This document shows, piece by piece, positions 48,734 to 57,186 of a DNA stretch of 64,000 nt. The stretch comes from Hyphomicrobium_A sp044507625 (lineage in GTDB: Bacteria; Pseudomonadota; Alphaproteobacteria; Rhizobiales; Hyphomicrobiaceae): the NCBI GenBank assembly GCA_044507625.1, contig JBIQJE010000017.1, forward strand, positions 10,803-74,802, in the 5' to 3' direction. The number at the start of each line of letters is the position of its first letter. Position 1 is the first letter of the stretch. Position numbers and translations under genes: made by a program. The notes beneath the pieces are model-generated. The model searched no databases. It had not been told where the DNA came from and saw only the letters and a program-made list of their open reading frames with translations.

Positions 48734-49147
48734 ATGATCGAAATGCCAGACGTGCGCTCGATGTGCGCCATCGGCCTATCGGGCCAGCTCGGCCTCAACG
48801 GCCACCTGCCGTGGGAGGGAAACAAGGGCCCGGAGTTCCGCGAGGACGTCGCCAATTTCTTCCGCAAGACGCGGGGGCACGTTCTAATGGCGGGGCCGAC
48901 GACCTGCCGCGCCGTGCCCGCCTACGAGCGGCAATTCATGACCATCTTCGAGCTGCGCTCGCACATGGATCCGGAGGAAACGCTGGCGAAGTTCGCGGGG
49001 CGCGTCGTCTATATCGGCGGCGGCCCGCCCGTGTGGGACGTCTATGCCAAGTACATACGCCACTGGGACATCACGCGCCTTCCCTATGACGGCGAGGCAG
49101 ACCGCTGGTTCAATCCGGCCTGGCTCGTCGCCAATGGGAAAGGCTGA
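48734..49147 (+). CDS. Short dihydrofolate-reductase-like protein
   Basis: A 137-residue protein that follows the DHFR fold in order. MCAIGLSGQLGLNGHLPWEG matches the N-terminal strand and Met20 loop. FREDVANFFRKTRGHVLMAG matches the helix carrying the substrate-binding acid and the following strand. GRVVYIGGGPPVWDVYAKYI matches the conserved GG cofactor loop, and WDITRLPYDGEADRWFNP matches the strand before the C-terminal hairpin. It stops there, about 25 residues short of a full DHFR, so activity is uncertain. It may be a divergent DHFR, a RibD-C-like protein or a non-enzymatic relative. It is divergent from mraZ and 6 bp from a convergent gene. Confidence 0.6.
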   Translation: MIEMPDVRSMCAIGLSGQLGLNGHLPWEGNKGPEFREDVANFFRKTRGHVLMAGPTTCRAVPAYERQFMTIFELRSHMDPEETLAKFAGRVVYIGGGPPVWDVYAKYIRHWDITRLPYDGEADRWFNPAWLVANGKG

Positions 49148-49153
49148 AGCGGA

Positions 49154-49471
49154 TCAGCGGCAGCAGCCCCTGGGTCCGGCGTAATAGCCGCGCCCATAGC
49201 GCTGATAGGGCATGTACGCGGGCGCCGGGTAATAGGTGTAGGCAGGCCCGACGACATAGCCGCCGCAGCAGGCCGAGTAGACCTTGCGCGGATAATAGGG
49301 ATACGCCGGCGGCACGACGTAGACGACCGGAGGTCCGTAATAGACCTGCGGATAGAGCGGTGCGTAATCGCGGTACCAGCGGTAAGCGCGGGCCGAGGCA
49401 TCGTCGGCAGAGGCGCCGAACGTAACGACAGCCGCCGCCCCGCAGAGCAGTGTCGTGAGTAGCTTACGCAT
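49154..49471 (-). CDS. Tyr/Pro-rich small secreted protein
   Basis: A 105-residue protein with a clear Sec signal peptide (MRKLLTTLLCGAAAVVTFGA, cleavage likely at ASA near residue 27). The mature part is dominated by tyrosine, proline and glycine (for example PPAYPYYPRKVYSACCGGYV) and has two Cys-Cys pairs. Similar Tyr-rich exported proteins occur in Hyphomicrobiales without known function; an envelope or surface role is a guess. A good AGG-rich ribosome binding site precedes the start. It converges with the DHFR-like gene. Confidence 0.65.
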   Translation of the reverse strand: MRKLLTTLLCGAAAVVTFGASADDASARAYRWYRDYAPLYPQVYYGPPVVYVVPPAYPYYPRKVYSACCGGYVVGPAYTYYPAPAYMPYQRYGRGYYAGPRGCCR

Positions 49472-49680
49472 AAAAGACCTCCATCAATCGTACTGTGGAG
49501 GCTAAGCGCGATACGTTACTGGCGAATTGAAATTTCGACGTGAAATCAATGGACAAGGCGGCGCGAATTAATGCGCTTTTTGCACGCGCTCTATTTCGCG
49601 ACACTGGGCGCTCACTGCAATCTTCAAAGCCGCCGCAATTGCTAATCGCGGGCAAGGAAGAAAACCGGGACGTAAATTTT

Positions 49681-50131
<451 letters not shown>

Positions 50132-50321
50132 GGGATGAATAAGGGTCTCACCGTGCGCGCCGTCAAGGGGATCGCAACGCTCGCGGAGAGCGGCGGCGCG
50201 ATGCGTCTCCTACGATCGAAGGGGTACCGGCGGCGGCGATCGTTTGCGAAGACGCACGGGCGGATCAAGGCGGAGCATCCACGCCTTGACGGGTGGGCCA
50301 TAACGCTGCCTCCAATGGCGC

Positions 50322-52199
50322 GTGGCGGATGCGGAAGCAGCACGGGACGCGGTGATCTTGATTGCCCCTGTGGAAGCGACGTTCGTGTTCGACGGCGCGT
50401 GCGGCATCTGCCGGACGTGGGTCGACTACTGGCGACGGCTCACCGGCGACCGGGTTGCCTATAGGCCCTATCAAGAGGCGGCGGGCGATTTCCCTCTGCT
50501 CCCGCGCGAGGCATTCGAGCGCGCGACGCAGCTCATCTTTCCCGACGGGACTGCACTTAGCGGGGCGGCGGCGACCTACAGACTGCTGAGCCTCGTGCCG
50601 GGCCATGCCGCGTGGTGGTGGGCCTACCGGCACGTGCCCGGCGCGGCGAGATCGAGCGAAGCGGCCTATCGATTTCTATCGACGCACCGCGGACTGCTCG
50701 CCGGCATTACGCATACGCTGTGGGGGCGCACACTGGAGCCTGCGCGGTATGCGCTCGTCTCTTGGCTGTTCCTGCGCGGGCTCGGGCTCATCTATCTGGC
50801 TGCGTTTATATCCCTCGCCGTTCAGGTGCAGGGCCTCGTCGGCGAAGCGGGCATCCTGCCCCTCAGCGAATATCTCGCCGCCGCGTATCAGGGCTGGGGC
50901 TCCAGCGCTTATTGGCGCCTGCCGACAATATTCTGGCTCGCTAGCAGCGATTTCGCGCTGATGGCCGGCGCCTGGGCCGGCATTGCGCTTTCAGTGCTGC
51001 TCGCGATCGGAGCGGCGCAACGCGCGGCACTCATCGGGCTTTTTGCGCTCTATCTATCGTTCATCTACGCGGGCCAGATTTTTCTCAACTACCAGTGGGA
51101 TATGCTGCTGGTCGAAACCGGTTTCCTCGCCATTTTTCTCACCGGCGGGACGCGCGTCATCGTGTGGCTGTTCCGGCTGCTGCTGTTTCGCTTTCTCTTT
51201 CTCGCGGGCGTTGCGAAAATCGTCTCGGGCGATCCGACGTGGCGCGATCTCACCGCGCTCGACTATCATCTCTTCACCCAGCCGCTGCCCTCGCCGCTCG
51301 CCTACTACGCTGCGCAGCTTCCGCACTGGCTCCTCGCCTGCGCAACCGCGGCGACACTGGTGATCGAGCTCTGCGCGGTCGCGATGATCTTCATGCCGCG
51401 GCGTCCGCGCATGGTGGCTGCGGCGCTCGTCGTCATTCTGCAAACGGCGATCATGCTGACCGGCAGCTATAACTGGTTCAACCTGCTGACGGTGCTGCTG
51501 TGCGTCTTTCTTCTCGACGATCAGGCGCTGCGCTATGTCAGCCCGCGGCGGCTCGCTTCCCGCGTTGCGCTTCTGGCGCCACGGCCGGGACGGCTTGCGC
51601 AGATTGCATCGGCCGCCGTCGCGCTCATTCTCGTTCCGGTCGGATTGAACCAGATTTATGCGCCGATTTCCGGGCGCAACATGCCGCTCGCAGGAACGCT
51701 GAGCGAAGCGGCGGCGCCGTTCCTGATCGTCAATCCCTATGGCCTCTTCGCGACGGTCACGACGACGCGGCCCGCGCTTACGATCCTGGGCTCGAACGAC
51801 GGGACGGAATGGCGGCCGTACATATTGCCGTTCCTCCCCGGTCCGCCCGAGCGCGCGCCGACGTGGAACATTCCCTATCAACCGCGCCTCGATTGGCAGC
51901 TGTGGTTCGCCGCCTACGGCCATGCGGGCGAGCAGCGATGGATCGAGCGCTTGTTGCAGCGCATCCTCGAGGGCAGCCCGCACGTGCTTGCGCTCTTCTC
52001 CGTTGATCCGTTCCCTGACCAACCTCCCAAGCGCGTACGTATCGATCTCTCATCGCAGCGTTTTTCCAATGCAACGACATCACAGCGGGCGTGGTGGAAA
52101 GAGCATCCGGAAGGCATCTACTTTCCATCCGTTTCGCTCGATGATTTGCAACGTGCTGCAGCTGCTCAGAATGCAATGCAAAATCAATCGCACCCATAA
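50322..52199 (+). CDS. DCC-domain / lipase maturation factor fusion protein
   Basis: A 625-residue two-part protein. The N-terminal 120 residues are a DCC (DUF393) thiol-disulfide oxidoreductase-like domain with the signature VFDGACGICRTWVDYW, a CXXC pair at residues 27 and 30. From about residue 135 it becomes a polytopic membrane protein of the lipase maturation factor (LMF1-like) family, with repeated transmembrane segments and the characteristic YQWDMLLVETGFLAIF and SYNWFNLLTVLLCVFLLDD blocks. A soluble C-terminal region includes PYQPRLDWQLWFAAYGH. In animals LMF1 helps lipases fold in the ER; the bacterial role is unknown. The fusion suggests redox-assisted folding of an exported protein. 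The start is GTG 50322; later GTG codons are possible. Confidence 0.8.
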   Translation: MADAEAARDAVILIAPVEATFVFDGACGICRTWVDYWRRLTGDRVAYRPYQEAAGDFPLLPREAFERATQLIFPDGTALSGAAATYRLLSLVPGHAAWWWAYRHVPGAARSSEAAYRFLSTHRGLLAGITHTLWGRTLEPARYALVSWLFLRGLGLIYLAAFISLAVQVQGLVGEAGILPLSEYLAAAYQGWGSSAYWRLPTIFWLASSDFALMAGAWAGIALSVLLAIGAAQRAALIGLFALYLSFIYAGQIFLNYQWDMLLVETGFLAIFLTGGTRVIVWLFRLLLFRFLFLAGVAKIVSGDPTWRDLTALDYHLFTQPLPSPLAYYAAQLPHWLLACATAATLVIELCAVAMIFMPRRPRMVAAALVVILQTAIMLTGSYNWFNLLTVLLCVFLLDDQALRYVSPRRLASRVALLAPRPGRLAQIASAAVALILVPVGLNQIYAPISGRNMPLAGTLSEAAAPFLIVNPYGLFATVTTTRPALTILGSNDGTEWRPYILPFLPGPPERAPTWNIPYQPRLDWQLWFAAYGHAGEQRWIERLLQRILEGSPHVLALFSVDPFPDQPPKRVRIDLSSQRFSNATTSQRAWWKEHPEGIYFPSVSLDDLQRAAAAQNAMQNQSHP

Positions 52200-52312
52200 C
52201 GCACCAATATTGAGAGCTGCCGCGCAATTGCTTGAAACGCGTTCCGTTTGAATGTTAGCTCTGCAAACGAAAGCTACGTCCCATAAAAACGAGCTTCGAG
52301 GAAACGCCACAG

Positions 52313-54142
52313 ATGAACGTTCAAACACCCATCAGCGCAGGTGCCCGATACGGTTTAGCTCCAACAACAAACCACAAAGTTTTGGCATTCGTCGAGGAGG
52401 CGAAAGCGCTCTTCAAGCCGGACGGCGTCTATTGGTGCGACGGCTCGCCGGAGGAATACCAGGCGCTCGTAAAGACGCTCGTCGACGGCGGCACCGCCAT
52501 ACGGCTCAATGAGAATCTGCGGCCCAACTCAATCCTCGTTCGCTCCGACCCCGCTGACGTTGCGCGTGTCGAAGATCAGACTTTCATCTGCTCGCGATCC
52601 CCTGAGGATGCGGGGCCGACCAACAACTGGCGCGATCCGGCGCAGATGAAATCGACGCTGTCGCAGCTGTTCAACGGCGCGATGGCGGGCCGGAAGATGT
52701 ATGTCGTGCCCTACTCCATGGGCCCCATCGGCTCGCCCATTGCCGGCATCGGCGTGATGGTGACGGACAGCGCCTACGCCGTCGCCAACATGCACATCAT
52801 GACCCGCGTCGGATCGAAAGTTTGGCAGGCGCTCGGGCATTCGGACGATTTCGTGCGCGGCATGCACACCGTGGGGGCGCCGCTGGCCTCGAACACCGCC
52901 GCCGACGTTCCCTGGCCGTGCAACAAGACGAAGTACATCGCGCATTTCCCCGAAACGCGCGAGATCTGGTCATTCGGATCGGGCTATGGCGGCAATGCAC
53001 TGCTGGGCAAGAAGTGCCACGCGCTGCGTATCGCCTCGGTCAAGGCGCGGGACGAGGGCTGGATGGCCGAGCACATGCTCATCCTCAAGCTCACCAACCC
53101 CGAAGGCCGGGTGAAATACGTCGCCGCCGCCTTCCCGTCGGCCTGCGGCAAGACCAACCTCGCGATGCTCGTGCCGACGATCCCCGGCTGGAAGGCGGAA
53201 ACGATCGGCGACGACATCTGCTGGATGAAATTCGGCGACGACGGGCGTCTTTACGCCATCAACCCGGAAACGGGATTCTTCGGCGTGGCGCCGGGCACGG
53301 GCAACGATTCCAATTTCAATGCCATGTGCACACTGCACAGCAACATCATCTTCTCCAACGTGGCGCTGACGGAGGACGGCGACGCGTGGTGGGAAGGCAT
53401 GACGAAGCAGGAGCCGGAGCACCTCGTCGATTGGACGCGCCGCTCCTGGCATCCCGGCTGCGGGCGCAACGCCGCCCACGCCAACGCGCGCTTCACCGCG
53501 CCGGCCGGCCAATGTCCGGTGATCGCAGCGGAGTGGGAAGATCCGAAGGGCGTGCCGATCGACGCCATCCTGTTCGGCGGCCGCCGCGCCTCGACGGTGC
53601 CGCTCGTCATGGAGGCGCTCAACTGGGCGCACGGCACTTTCCTCGGTGCCATCATGGCCTCGGAGAAAACCGCCGCCGCCGCCGGCCAGGTGGGCGAGCT
53701 GCGCCGCGACCCGATGGCGATGCTCCCCTTCTGCGGCTATCACATGGGCGATTACTTCGCCCATTGGCTGAAGATGGGCGAGAAGGGCGGCGAGAAGATG
53801 CCGAAGATCTTCTACGTCAACTGGTTCCGCAAGAACGCCAAGGGCAAGTTCATGTGGCCGGGATACTCCGACAACAGCCGCGTGCTGAAGTGGATCTTCG
53901 AGCGCTGCGATGGCCGGGCGGCGGCTACCGAGACGCCGATCGGCCGCCTGCCGGCCGACGGCTCGCTCGACACCAGCGGCCTCGCCGTCGATCCGAACGA
54001 CATGAGGGACCTCATGGGCGTCGACAGGGAGGGGTGGAAGTCGGAGCTGCCGTCAATCCGCGAGCACTTTGCGAGTTTCGGCGCCAAGCTGCCGCAAAAG
54101 CTCAACGAGGAGCTTTCGGCGCTGGAGCAGCGCCTCGGCTAG
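52313..54142 (+). CDS. pckG: Phosphoenolpyruvate carboxykinase (GTP)
   Basis: Gluconeogenic enzyme converting oxaloacetate and GTP to PEP. The 609-residue length and motifs identify the GTP class rather than the ATP class that is more usual in rhizobia. The kinase P-loop is AFPSACGKTN at residues 273-282, with the hyperreactive cysteine C278. YVVPYSMGPIGSPIAGIGV and NWFRKNAKGKFMWPGYSDN are family signatures, the latter forming the GTP-base pocket. It is preceded by GAGG and stands alone, followed by a strong hairpin. It makes PEP, the co-substrate of MurA in wall synthesis, from TCA-cycle carbon. Confidence 0.96.
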   Translation: MNVQTPISAGARYGLAPTTNHKVLAFVEEAKALFKPDGVYWCDGSPEEYQALVKTLVDGGTAIRLNENLRPNSILVRSDPADVARVEDQTFICSRSPEDAGPTNNWRDPAQMKSTLSQLFNGAMAGRKMYVVPYSMGPIGSPIAGIGVMVTDSAYAVANMHIMTRVGSKVWQALGHSDDFVRGMHTVGAPLASNTAADVPWPCNKTKYIAHFPETREIWSFGSGYGGNALLGKKCHALRIASVKARDEGWMAEHMLILKLTNPEGRVKYVAAAFPSACGKTNLAMLVPTIPGWKAETIGDDICWMKFGDDGRLYAINPETGFFGVAPGTGNDSNFNAMCTLHSNIIFSNVALTEDGDAWWEGMTKQEPEHLVDWTRRSWHPGCGRNAAHANARFTAPAGQCPVIAAEWEDPKGVPIDAILFGGRRASTVPLVMEALNWAHGTFLGAIMASEKTAAAAGQVGELRRDPMAMLPFCGYHMGDYFAHWLKMGEKGGEKMPKIFYVNWFRKNAKGKFMWPGYSDNSRVLKWIFERCDGRAAATETPIGRLPADGSLDTSGLAVDPNDMRDLMGVDREGWKSELPSIREHFASFGAKLPQKLNEELSALEQRLG

Positions 54143-54522
54143 GCCGGCGAAAGCATGCCCATGCACGGATGGCCGCGCGGTGCCCCGCGCGGCCTCTTTA
54201 CGTATCGATGGCTACCGCTTTGTGGCGCTGGCCGCCTGAAGGGATCGCTATCGCAGGGCGAAGTTGTACGTCCTCGACAGCAACAGCTCGCTTAGGCGCG
54301 CGCGGATTGTTAAGGAGCCACCTCGCTCTGCCTCCAAGAGCCGCGAAGCTTTCCCGGCATCTTGCCTCCAGCGAGCACGGAAGGATTTTCTGTCGGCCCG
54401 CGACGGACCGAGGCAGGGTGCAGCGTTTCCATAACATGCCATGACCCTGCCTCGTTTGTGATTGTCGTATGCAGAAGAAGCCCCCCCTCCCCCAACCAAG
54501 AAATGAGGAGCACACCCCCAAG
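54143..54522. other. Spacer between pckG and the SH3 protein gene
   Basis: A 380-bp region without a supportable gene. It holds the pckG hairpin (54171-54197) and, near 54503-54510, the GAGGAG ribosome binding site of the next gene. Nothing else stands out. Confidence 0.5.
54171..54200 (+). terminator. Probable terminator of pckG
   Basis: A perfect 10-bp GC stem (GGCCGCGCGG at 54171-54180 with 54185-54194) and a TGCC loop are followed by TCTTTA. The stem is very stable and the T-tract short. It begins 28 bp after the pckG stop. Confidence 0.65.
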
Positions 54523-55140
54523 ATGAGGACGCGAAGAATACTCGCCACGCTGGTGGCCTTGGCCACTCTCGGCGTAGCGGCGGCCCACGCCGAGCCGGGC
54601 TATTCTACGGCTAACGTGAATATGCGCACGGGGCCGGATATCGATTTTCCCAGCATCGGCGTCATTCCCGAAGGTGCGCCTATCTACATCGAGGGCTGTC
54701 TGCGCGATGAGTCGTGGTGCGATGTGCGTTGGGGCCCCGAGCGCGGATGGGTCTATAGCGAATATCTCGCGTTCGACTATCGCGGCAGCATGGTCGCGCT
54801 TCCCGATGTTGGACTTTCAGTATTCCGCATTCCGGTCGTGACGTTCGCTGCACGCGATTACTGGGGCCGCTATTACGTCGGCCGTCCGTGGTACAAGGAT
54901 CGCAACCGCTGGTATTCCTACAAGGTGCGTCCGCGTGCCGGCTGGCATGCTCCGCCTGCAGGTCCCCGCCGCGCCGGCTGGTGGCGTGATGGCTATCGTG
55001 CTCCGCGGGGCATGAAGGCACCTCCGCAGCATTGGAGCCGTCCGTCGGGACAACGGGGCGGCCATGATCATCGCGGCCCGGATCGTCGCGGTGGCGGCGA
55101 CCATCGCGGTGGCGACTACCGTGGCGGCGACCGCCGCTGA
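54523..55140 (+). CDS. Exported SH3-domain protein with Arg/Gly-rich tail
   Basis: A 205-residue protein with a signal peptide (MRTRRILATLVALATLGVAA, cleavage near HAE). One bacterial SH3 (SH3_3) domain covers about residues 25-85, seen in STANVNMRTGPDIDFPSIGV and ERGWVYSEYL. Such domains often bind peptidoglycan or envelope proteins. A Tyr/Arg/Trp-rich middle follows, and the end is a run of degenerate DHRGG-type repeats that is strongly basic and glycine-rich. Function is unknown; an envelope role is likely. The start at 54523 follows GAGGAG at about 12 nt; an in-frame ATG at 54469 would spoil the signal peptide. A hairpin follows the gene. Confidence 0.75.
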   Translation: MRTRRILATLVALATLGVAAAHAEPGYSTANVNMRTGPDIDFPSIGVIPEGAPIYIEGCLRDESWCDVRWGPERGWVYSEYLAFDYRGSMVALPDVGLSVFRIPVVTFAARDYWGRYYVGRPWYKDRNRWYSYKVRPRAGWHAPPAGPRRAGWWRDGYRAPRGMKAPPQHWSRPSGQRGGHDHRGPDRRGGGDHRGGDYRGGDRR

Positions 55141-55172
55141 CAGACTTCCTCCACTGTGAGGACATCCACTGC

Positions 55173-55212
55173 GCCCGGACAGCCTGCCCGCTGTCCGGGC
55201 GCTTTGCGTTCG
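55173..55212 (+). terminator. Probable terminator of the SH3 protein gene
   Basis: A perfect 10-bp stem (GCCCGGACAG at 55173-55182 with 55191-55200) and an 8-nt loop are followed by GCTTTGCGTT. It lies between convergent genes and may work in both directions, although neither side has a good T-tract. Confidence 0.5.
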
Positions 55213-55233
55213 TAGCATCGCGCTTGGCCGCAT

Positions 55234-56091
55234 TCAGAAGCGCGTCGCGACACCTACGAACGGGTTGAAGCGGTCGGCGTCGGTCGTCACGCCGAAATTC
55301 ACGCCCGCGTCGAGCTGCAAGTTCTCGGTCACCGCGTAGGTGAGCCCGGCGCCGAGAGCGACAGCCGTCGTTGCGTTTGCGGGCGCGTGGTCGATCACGA
55401 TCTCGCAATAGGTGGCGAACACACTCGTCCACTCGTAGGAAAGCGCTGCGGTGCCCAGGTACTCGGCGCGGTAGCTTCCCGATGCTTCGTCTCGCATCCA
55501 CGCAACCCGGCCGTTGAAGCCGATGCCAAAATCGTGGGGGAGCGCGAATTCGAGCGGCACCAGCAATCCGCCGCCGGCGTGCTCCGGGCTGATGCCATTG
55601 TGCGCGTCGGTCGGCAGGGTGATGTAGGGCAGCAGCGCCAGCGCGGAGCCTCGACGCTCGAAGTCGTCATTGCCCCAGAGGTTGACCTTCGCGCGGATAT
55701 CGAGGCCGCCGACGCCCGACGCGCTTTCGGCGACCAATCCCGTCTGCCGGTAACGGGTCCAACCGTAGGGCTGCCAGACGAAATTGATCTCGACGTCATT
55801 GGTGAGGCCGATGCGGACGTTGGTTGTCGCGGTCTCGTACGTATCGAGCACGCCACCGGCTGCGTCAGCATGGGAGCGCGAAAAGCCGAAGGCGGTGGAT
55901 TCGATCTGCACGTGGCCGGCATCGATGGTGAAAGGCGTCTCCGTCGTGTCCGGCCGGTCCGTCGTCATGGCCCGCATCAGCCGATCCGGGGTGGGGTTGA
56001 AAAGCGAGTACCTGCTCTTGTCGGCCGCCGACACACCCCCCGGCACAATCGTTCCCAATGCGACTAACGCTCCAAACAGACGATGAACCAT
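55234..56091 (-). CDS. Outer-membrane beta-barrel, phenol MetA-type transporter family
   Basis: A 285-residue exported protein. The signal peptide is MVHRLFGALVALGTIVPGG, with cleavage near VSA. The mature sequence alternates short amphipathic strands and ends in an aromatic C-terminus (VGVATRF), typical of BAM-dependent barrels. TTDRPDTTETPFTIDAGHVQ matches the start of the MetA-type transporter family (PF13557), whose members are assigned to substrate channels with little direct evidence. The start at 56091 has GGGGGA; a GTG 15 bp upstream is possible. It is divergent from mntR across a 149-bp region with two palindromes, so MntR may control it, perhaps as a manganese channel. That substrate is a hypothesis. 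Confidence 0.75.
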   Translation of the reverse strand: MVHRLFGALVALGTIVPGGVSAADKSRYSLFNPTPDRLMRAMTTDRPDTTETPFTIDAGHVQIESTAFGFSRSHADAAGGVLDTYETATTNVRIGLTNDVEINFVWQPYGWTRYRQTGLVAESASGVGGLDIRAKVNLWGNDDFERRGSALALLPYITLPTDAHNGISPEHAGGGLLVPLEFALPHDFGIGFNGRVAWMRDEASGSYRAEYLGTAALSYEWTSVFATYCEIVIDHAPANATTAVALGAGLTYAVTENLQLDAGVNFGVTTDADRFNPFVGVATRF

Positions 56092-56144
56092 CAAATCCCC
56101 CATCACGTGCGACCTGCCGAACTGGCGAGGCGAATTGCTTACTT

Positions 56145-56162
56145 AGTTAGCTTCGTCTAACT
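56145..56162. promoter_or_regulatory. Imperfect 18-bp palindrome, candidate MntR operator 1
   Basis: AGTTAGCTTCGTCTAACT. It shares 15 of 18 positions with the perfect palindrome 21 bp downstream. It lies in the divergent promoter region of the outer-membrane protein and mntR genes, 79 bp or more before the mntR start. Confidence 0.65.
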
Positions 56163-56165
56163 TTT

Positions 56166-56183
56166 AGTTAGCTTAAGCTAACT
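56166..56183. promoter_or_regulatory. Perfect 18-bp palindrome, candidate MntR operator 2
   Basis: AGTTAGCTTAAGCTAACT, an exact inverted repeat with half-sites GTTAGC and GCTAAC. Its spacing of 21 bp from operator 1 is two helical turns, so two dimers could bind the same DNA face. The assignment to MntR rests on position alone. Confidence 0.7.
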
Positions 56184-56240
56184 TTGCCGTCAACCGGGGC
56201 ATGGGGTAAGTTGCGCGCGAGGGCAGCCCAGGGAGACGAC

Positions 56241-56687
56241 ATGGACACCGCCAGCGATCGGGCGCGCGAGGCTCAGCGCCGCGCCGAGCAGTTCCGGCGC
56301 GTGCGCGATGCGCATCAGTCGGAATTGGCGGAGGACTACGTGGAGCTGATCGCGGATCTCATCGAGGAGACGGGCGAAGCGCGCATCGTCGATCTCGCCG
56401 AGCGCCTCGGCGTCACGAAGGCGACCGTCAACAATGCCATCCAGCGCCTCCAGCGCGACGGCCTCGTCACGAGCCAGCCGTATCGAGCGATTTTTCTCAC
56501 CGATAAGGGCCACGCGCTGGCGATCGCGTCGCGCGAGCGCCATCAGGTGGTGCGGGACGTTTTGCTGGCGCTAGGCGTGGACGCGGATACGGCGGAAGCC
56601 GACGCGGAGGGTATCGAGCACCATGTCAGCGCGCCGACGCTGGCGGCGTTCCGCAAGTTCCTGCGCAAGGCGCAGAAGGCGCGGTGA
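56241..56687 (+). CDS. mntR: Manganese-responsive transcriptional regulator MntR
   Basis: DtxR-family metalloregulator. The 148-residue sequence follows E. coli MntR closely in pattern. FRRVRDAHQSELAEDYVELI precedes a winged helix-turn-helix (about residues 50-80, ARIVDLAERLGVTKATVNNA). The dimerisation and metal domain contains SRERHQVVRDVLLALGVDAD and EGIEHHVSAPTLAAF, with the conserved His and Glu ligands. With Mn bound it would repress uptake genes or activate export genes. ATG 56241 follows GGGAGA; a start 57 bp earlier lies inside the operator region and is unlikely. The palindromes at 56145-56183 suggest autoregulation and control of the divergent barrel gene. Confidence 0.92.
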   Translation: MDTASDRAREAQRRAEQFRRVRDAHQSELAEDYVELIADLIEETGEARIVDLAERLGVTKATVNNAIQRLQRDGLVTSQPYRAIFLTDKGHALAIASRERHQVVRDVLLALGVDADTAEADAEGIEHHVSAPTLAAFRKFLRKAQKAR

Positions 56688-56712
56688 GCGAGACACCGCG
56701 CGGAAAAGCGAA

Positions 56713-56750
56713 ACGGGCGGGCATGGCTGCCCACCCGTTCGGCTGATTTT
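56713..56750. terminator. Bidirectional terminator between mntR and the small secreted gene
   Basis: An 11-bp stem with one mismatch (56713-56723 with 56728-56738) and a TGGC loop. Plus-strand transcripts reach GATTTT. Minus-strand transcripts reach GTTTCGCTTTT. It serves two convergent genes. Confidence 0.7.
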
Positions 56751-56767
56751 CAGTGTCGCGCGGCGGC

Positions 56768-57016
56768 TCAGCAGCCGTGACGCCACATGCACCGTGCGAA
56801 ACGCGGCGAGCCCATGCCCCAGCGACGGTCGCAGCGCTCGGTCCAGCGCATGCAGCGGTAGCTGATCTGCGGCACGACGACATACTGGGCCGGCACATAG
56901 GCCGGGTAGACAGGAACCGCCGGAGCGGCACGGCCAAAATCGGCGGCGGTGGCGGCAGTTCCAGCCGCCATGGCGCCCAGCACCGCGGCGGCTGCGAGCG
57001 CGAGGGTACGCTGCAT
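56768..57016 (-). CDS. Small secreted Cys-containing protein
   Basis: An 82-residue protein with an Ala-rich signal peptide (to about residue 25) and a strong ribosome binding site (GGGAGAAG). The mature part has PVYPAYVPAQYVVVPQISY and then a basic, tryptophan-containing end with four cysteines (YRCMRW, ERCDRRW, RCMWRHGC), probably forming two disulfides in the periplasm. I do not recognise a family. It converges with mntR. Confidence 0.6.
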   Translation of the reverse strand: MQRTLALAAAAVLGAMAAGTAATAADFGRAAPAVPVYPAYVPAQYVVVPQISYRCMRWTERCDRRWGMGSPRFARCMWRHGC

Positions 57017-57186
57017 AGATTCTTCTCCCGATGTGATTTCCCTTACGGCGCGGTGCTGTCACCGCGCCGGCGCACACGCCGCTCCATCGGCGAGCGCGCT
57101 AAGGCATCAATAAAGCAAGGGAGTAAACGATCCCGCTCCGCACTTGCATGTGCACATGCTGTGCTGTGCGGGATCCCCGGCGCCCG

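Noticed and set aside
50135..50464. Small plus-strand frame overlapping the rnpB upstream region and the DCC-LMF start
   Set aside because: Its composition is arginine-rich shadow sequence, and it overlaps a well-supported gene in another frame.
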